Source: Phaeocystidibacter sp965659725 (lineage in GTDB: Bacteria; Bacteroidota; Bacteroidia; Flavobacteriales; Schleiferiaceae). From it: a stretch of 10,256 nucleotides of DNA. Positions 6,450 to 10,256 of this stretch are shown here, piece by piece. Every line of letters begins with the position of its first letter. Positions within the stretch are counted from its first letter, which is position 1. The stretch spans positions 1 through 10,256 of the forward strand of contig CBFHXG010000059.1 in assembly GCA_965659725.1 (NCBI GenBank), in the 5' to 3' direction. The position numbers and the translations under genes are program-made. The notes below the pieces were generated by a model that worked only from the letters and a program-made list of their open reading frames with translations, searched no databases and was not told the origin of the DNA.

Positions 6450-7865
6450 TTACTCTACTGCCGTCAATTTACTGGTAAATACCATGTACCCCCAGGCTCC
6501 TAATTCCATCTCGCCCTCATCAGCCAAGTTGATCACATTGCCAGTGTACACCTCTTCATAGGTCATGCTAGGCAAACCGGAATAGGTGACGGCCTGTGCA
6601 GAATCACTGAGGTTCAAGAATACCGTAACCACATTGTCGTCCTTCTGACGATAAAAAGCATAGATATCCGCATCGTTCGAAGTTGGGATCTTGATCATCT
6701 CACCCCCTTCTGGAGCATTGAACAAAGCTGGGTTGCTGTCCTTCATCTTAAGAGTGGCAGAGTAGAATGCCTCTAGGCTTCGGTTCTCCCCCCGCACCGT
6801 ATCCTTATAGAAGAATTCCAAACGGTGACTCAAGCCTGCCTCCTGACCACTATAAACCAATGGCATGCCTTGCTCGTAGGTTGCACACAGAACGAAAAAC
6901 GCTTTATGTCCATCTCCGTAGCGCTCGTAAACCGTACCATTCCATGAGTTCTCATCATGGTTAGTGGTAAACAGCATCTTCATGGCATCTGCTGGATAAA
7001 GACTATCCAATACCTCGTGCTTGTAGTCGTCAAATGTGGTAGCTGGCTGCTCGCCCTTCGCTACTTCATTGGTCCTATGGTGGAAATCCCAGCCATAGGT
7101 CATGTCGAATACCTCGTGTAGATACGGTTCATCCCACTCTGCCAACATGAAAAGCTCTTTCTTCTCGCGCAGCTGAGGAACGGCCTCTTGCCAATAGTCG
7201 TGCGGCACAAAACCCGCTACATCGCAACGAAATCCATCAATGTCAAAATTGTCGATCCACCACATCATTTCCGCGGTCATTGCGGCACGCATATCCGGAT
7301 TATCATAATTCAGATCGGCCACATCGGTCCAATCCGTGAGGTTGCCTTCATTGTCCATAGCAACACTTGGATCACCATTCTCATCCAACGAATAATAATC
7401 GCGGTGCTCATCTACCCAATGGTGATCGAAAGCGGTGTGATTCGCCACCCAGTCGAGGATCACTTTCATTCCTCTGCTGTGGGCACGTTCTACCATGTTC
7501 TTGAAATCTTCCTCCGTACCTAAATCATCGTTGATCGCCGTATAGTCCGAGATCGAATAATAGCTTCCCAATGATTGCCCGTTTTCCTTCGGATCTTTCC
7601 TTCCTTTCTCCCCTATCGGTTGCACCGGCATGATCCATAGGATATCAATGCCCATGTCGGCAATACGGTCGATGTCTGCCGTAAACGCGTTGATCGTTCC
7701 GGCAGCGGTATGCTGACGAATATTCACCTCATAGATGGAGGCCGTGCTCTTCCAATCTGAACCTACGATGGTTGGTTCTTCAGGAGTGGTATTTTGATCT
7801 CCTCCATTCTGACAAGAGATCAAGGTAAAAGAAACAGCTATTGCTGAAAGGATCAATCTTTTCAT
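6450..7865 (-). CDS. Lipoprotein GH13 alpha-amylase
   Basis: The 471-aa product is an envelope alpha-amylase-family enzyme. The signal peptide ends in the lipobox LISC (Cys18), and a short polar linker leads into a GH13 barrel from about residue 38 (SIYEVNIRQHT). The catalytic set is complete: region I DWVANH (138-143), region II GFRCD with nucleophile Asp215, region III LAEWDE with acid/base Glu243, and region IV TTNHDEN with Asp304. DILWIMPVQPIGEKGRK (74-90) and LGSYYSISDY are typical of the Bacteroidota lipoprotein amylases found in maltose/starch loci. The C-terminal ~80 residues form the usual beta-sandwich. Its ATG overlaps the stop of the preceding GH13 gene (ATGA), and mgsA follows after 15 bp. 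The expected substrate is starch-derived maltodextrin with alpha-1,4 linkages; exact products cannot be told. Inner- or outer-membrane placement is not settled by the residues after Cys (QNGGD). Confidence 0.93.
   Translation of the reverse strand: MKRLILSAIAVSFTLISCQNGGDQNTTPEEPTIVGSDWKSTASIYEVNIRQHTAAGTINAFTADIDRIADMGIDILWIMPVQPIGEKGRKDPKENGQSLGSYYSISDYTAINDDLGTEEDFKNMVERAHSRGMKVILDWVANHTAFDHHWVDEHRDYYSLDENGDPSVAMDNEGNLTDWTDVADLNYDNPDMRAAMTAEMMWWIDNFDIDGFRCDVAGFVPHDYWQEAVPQLREKKELFMLAEWDEPYLHEVFDMTYGWDFHHRTNEVAKGEQPATTFDDYKHEVLDSLYPADAMKMLFTTNHDENSWNGTVYERYGDGHKAFFVLCATYEQGMPLVYSGQEAGLSHRLEFFYKDTVRGENRSLEAFYSATLKMKDSNPALFNAPEGGEMIKIPTSNDADIYAFYRQKDDNVVTVFLNLSDSAQAVTYSGLPSMTYEEVYTGNVINLADEGEMELGAWGYMVFTSKLTAVE
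7862..7865 (-). promoter_or_regulatory. ATGA stop/start overlap between the two GH13 genes
   Basis: On the - strand the start ATG (7865-7863) overlaps the TGA stop (7864-7862) of the upstream 774-aa gene. This arrangement usually allows translational coupling, so both amylases would be made together in a set ratio. Confidence 0.8.
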
Positions 7866-10186
7866 AGGGTAGTTGTTTTTCTGATAGTGGCAGATAGTCC
7901 GGGTAGAACGGATCCTGATGCACCGTAAAGTACTTCAGCATCTTCACCTTCCGGCACGTTGGTTTCAGAATCACCTCTGTTGATGTAGATATCGATGGTG
8001 GTTCCTAAATATCTTCTTTTAATGTGGATCACTTGGTCGCCGATGGACTCGATCTCGGCCGTGCCATAGACCATAGCCATTTCAGATGATCTCAAGTTTT
8101 GAAGGGCGGTTACTGCCTCCCGAAGGGCAGCTTCATCTTCATCGAGACCCTCAAACTCCATCATACGACGGTTGTCCGGGTCGTTCGCTCCAGGGGAGCC
8201 ATATTCATCCCCATAGTAGATCACAGGAATGCCCGGGATACTGTGATTGAACACATGCAATAATTCGAGTTTCTTGTAGCCTTCCATACTTGGTTTTCCG
8301 ATGTCACGCGTATAACCCGCTAACTTTTGATCTTCGTCCAATCGAACATCGCCGGAGGCCAACGAAATGAATCTGGACCTATCCTGGTTACCGGAAATGT
8401 AGCCCATGGTATTGTGCTGACCATACCATTCCCAACTGGCATTCATCACATCCACTACTCGATCAACATCTACGGCTGAGTCAGCCAATACGCCAACAAT
8501 AGCATCATAGGCATTGAAGTCGAATTGCGCATTCAACATACCCGTTGAAAGGTAGCTGGATATCAACTCTGCCGAGCCATATGTTTCACCGATCTGATAG
8601 ATGGGGCGATCCACATTCCTCTTTACCTTGCTCGTTAGTGTACGCCAGTAGAGAAGGTCGATATGCTTTGTAGCATCATGACGAAATCCATCGAAGTTAA
8701 AATCGGTCACCCAAACCAACGCTGAGTCGGTCATCGGTTCTACAACCTCTGGCTTTCGAAGATCCAAGGTTGGAAGGTGGTTATCGAACCAAGTGGTAAG
8801 CCTGTGCTCATCCCACTTTTCGGTATTCAAGGTTCCGTCGGGCAAGTACAAGTTCGTAGCCCACTCTGGGTGCTCTTGATAAACAGGGTGATTCTGATGT
8901 ACGTGATTGGCAACATAGTCCAATACCACATTGTAGCCCTTCGCGTGCGCCTCATCGAGCAGGGTTTGCACTTCTTCCGCAGTGCCAAATCGATGATCCA
9001 ACAAAGTATTTGACGTTGGCCAGTAACCGTGGTAGGCCGAAAATTTTGTTCTTACACCACCTTTATCCCAAAGCCCCCAGGCTCCTTCGGCATTTCGGGC
9101 AATGGGTGATAACCAGATCGTGTTCACTCCTAGTGAATCGAAGTACCCGGAGCGCAATTTCTGAATGATCCCAGCCACATCACCGCCCATGAAGTCGGCT
9201 TGAGGAAGGACTTCGGGGTCATTGAGTGGACGATCATTTGCGGTATCACCATTAGCAAATCGGTCTACCATCATAAAGTACATTCGCGCAGATCTCCAAT
9301 CGTCCCTGTTGATAAGGGATGCATCCGTGATCGGCGATCCCATGGCCAGGGGTACCTGCACCTCTTTGGTCCATGCCCCTTTGTTGTGTGAGAAAATACG
9401 AAGGGTCGATCGATCGATCGACTGCGCTACCTCTGGAATAGCTACAGAAAATGAGGAGTCGGTTCTTGTAATATACGCTGATGGTAAAAGTCTATTCTCC
9501 CAAAATGCAAGGATCTCTTGTTCTGCGGGTATCGCACTAAACTTGACTTTCTTTCCATCAAATCCTGAACTGTAGAATTGAATTGGCGCTTCTGAGCCTA
9601 GTTCAACGGTGCGTACTGAGTTGAACCCTCCCATCCCATTGCTCACCGAGTCAGCATTAGGATCAGTATACTCGGTTCCGTTGTGATAGAATTTGTATTC
9701 AATGACTCCAGGCTGAAAAAGACCCTCATAAACAAGATTTTCTCCATCCCTCACCAAGGTATCGGCAATTCGGTTCCATGCATTGAAGGAACCAAATACG
9801 GTAACCGGTTCATCCAGCCAAGATGCCGGAATACGTACGTCTAGCGGTCGTTTCCTAGAACGGTGAACGATGATATCGAAGGACTGCTCCCCTTTGTGGA
9901 TTGTCACAACGCTCTGAACGTCTGCTGACCTACTAGCCAAAATGCCAAAAAACCCGAGAGTGTCTGGTAATGACAACTCCCATCCTGAAGGAATGGTGAT
10001 TGAATCAGCACCGCTAGGGATATAGTCAAAACTATTCAAAAGTGCATATCCTTGAGCGTCTAACTGAACGGGCGTTGCTAAACTCTTCAACAACGGGTCC
10101 TCTGGATATTCAACCGTTGGCAACTTAGGTTGTGGCTGACAAGCAGCGAGGGAAAGGACGGTTAGAAGGGTTAGCGCGCGTTTCAT
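7862..10186 (-). CDS. Large lipoprotein GH13 glycoside hydrolase with CBM48-like domain
   Basis: This 774-aa protein begins with a lipoprotein signal peptide (lipobox LAAC, Cys16). Residues ~35-110 form an unassigned beta-rich N-terminal domain. Residues ~113-195 form a CBM48/AMPK-type glycogen-binding-like module (VTVFGSFNAWN, PGVIEYKFYHNGTEYTDPN). A further beta-rich stretch runs to ~290. The GH13 barrel starts at RMYFMMVDRF (301-310). Region I is DYVANH (423-428), region II GFRHD with nucleophile Asp504, and region III IGETYG with Glu534. Region IV is SGNQDRSRF with Asp602, where Gln601 replaces the usual His. The C-terminal ~75 residues are a beta domain. The expected role is hydrolysis of alpha-glucans in the envelope, with specificity unresolved (amylase, pullulanase or maltogenic type). 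The start is supported by the signal peptide and by AAAGGA nine bases upstream (10196-10201). The preceding gene stops only 6 bp before. Confidence 0.92.
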   Translation of the reverse strand: MKRALTLLTVLSLAACQPQPKLPTVEYPEDPLLKSLATPVQLDAQGYALLNSFDYIPSGADSITIPSGWELSLPDTLGFFGILASRSADVQSVVTIHKGEQSFDIIVHRSRKRPLDVRIPASWLDEPVTVFGSFNAWNRIADTLVRDGENLVYEGLFQPGVIEYKFYHNGTEYTDPNADSVSNGMGGFNSVRTVELGSEAPIQFYSSGFDGKKVKFSAIPAEQEILAFWENRLLPSAYITRTDSSFSVAIPEVAQSIDRSTLRIFSHNKGAWTKEVQVPLAMGSPITDASLINRDDWRSARMYFMMVDRFANGDTANDRPLNDPEVLPQADFMGGDVAGIIQKLRSGYFDSLGVNTIWLSPIARNAEGAWGLWDKGGVRTKFSAYHGYWPTSNTLLDHRFGTAEEVQTLLDEAHAKGYNVVLDYVANHVHQNHPVYQEHPEWATNLYLPDGTLNTEKWDEHRLTTWFDNHLPTLDLRKPEVVEPMTDSALVWVTDFNFDGFRHDATKHIDLLYWRTLTSKVKRNVDRPIYQIGETYGSAELISSYLSTGMLNAQFDFNAYDAIVGVLADSAVDVDRVVDVMNASWEWYGQHNTMGYISGNQDRSRFISLASGDVRLDEDQKLAGYTRDIGKPSMEGYKKLELLHVFNHSIPGIPVIYYGDEYGSPGANDPDNRRMMEFEGLDEDEAALREAVTALQNLRSSEMAMVYGTAEIESIGDQVIHIKRRYLGTTIDIYINRGDSETNVPEGEDAEVLYGASGSVLPGLSATIRKTTTL

Positions 10187-10192
10187 CTTGAT

Positions 10193-10256
10193 CTATCCTT
10201 TAAGTGGAACAGCTACTTTTTGTCCGCCATTAACGGTATGCGTATGCGGCCCATAT
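10193..10256 (-). CDS. C-terminal end of an upstream operon gene (partial)
   Basis: Twenty complete codons and a TAG stop (10195-10193) are readable on the - strand, encoding YGPHTHTVNGGQKVAVPLKG. The 6-bp gap to the next start and the co-direction argue that this is a real gene tail in the same operon. The strand-like ending resembles the last strands of a beta-sandwich domain, as found at the end of glycoside hydrolases or phosphorylases. In comparable Bacteroidota maltose loci a GH65 maltose phosphorylase or another alpha-glucan enzyme often sits here. The fragment is too short to identify the family. Confidence 0.6.
   Translation of the reverse strand, partial: YGPHTHTVNGGQKVAVPLKG

Noticed and set aside
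7188..7523. 111-aa plus-strand ORF inside the 471-aa amylase gene
   Set aside because: It covers the antisense of the catalytic region I-II segment; the amylase frame explains the sequence fully.
9405..9422. Repeated CGATCGAT tract in the large GH13 gene
   Set aside because: It is a short chance repeat within coding sequence (the Ser-Ile-Asp-Arg-Ser part), fully explained by the reading frame.
9222..9575. 117-aa plus-strand ORF inside the large GH13 gene
   Set aside because: It is antisense to the confident GH13 frame and has no recognisable features.

Overview
The window looks like chromosomal DNA of a Bacteroidota member, probably a Flavobacteriales relative. The evidence is short lipoprotein signals of the MKR...LxxC type, a carboxypeptidase-regulatory-like lipoprotein, weak or absent Shine-Dalgarno sites, a TAnnTTTG-like promoter, and a Bacteroidota-style set of maltose/starch genes. 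Composition is moderate in the coding blocks and visibly more AT-rich between 2.3 and 2.6 kb. This assignment is inference; no rRNA or other taxonomic marker is present.

Left block (1-1984, + strand): the 3' end of a GH13 cyclomaltodextrinase/neopullulanase-like gene, whose N-terminus and catalytic motifs lie outside the window. It is followed by a polytopic GT-C/ArnT-like (PMT_2) membrane glycosyltransferase with a candidate near-leaderless promoter. Middle block (1985-4242): a 635-bp AT-rich gap with a cluster of TTTGC/GCAAA palindromes, then two small exported proteins on the + strand, then a 334-bp convergent gap. The exported proteins are a CarboxypepD_reg-like lipoprotein and an unrecognised protein that ends abruptly at a DFGDGNG motif and may be truncated.

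Right block (4243-10256, - strand): a tight operon read right to left. It holds the last 20 codons of an unidentified gene, then a 774-aa lipoprotein GH13 with a CBM48-like domain. Next come a 471-aa lipoprotein GH13 alpha-amylase (ATGA overlap), methylglyoxal synthase mgsA, and an SLC45/GPH-like sugar transporter of the major facilitator superfamily. Gaps between these genes are -4 to 17 bp.

Taken together this is a maltodextrin/starch utilisation locus. The two lipoprotein amylases would cleave alpha-glucans in the envelope, the MFS protein would carry maltose or short maltodextrins across the inner membrane, and the partial cyclomaltodextrinase would act on oligosaccharides. The unexpected member is mgsA, which links the locus to the methylglyoxal bypass and to phosphate/triose-phosphate balance. 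The transporter carries an unusual ~140-residue insertion between TM7 and TM8. I see no CRISPR array, tRNA, rRNA or intact insertion sequence.
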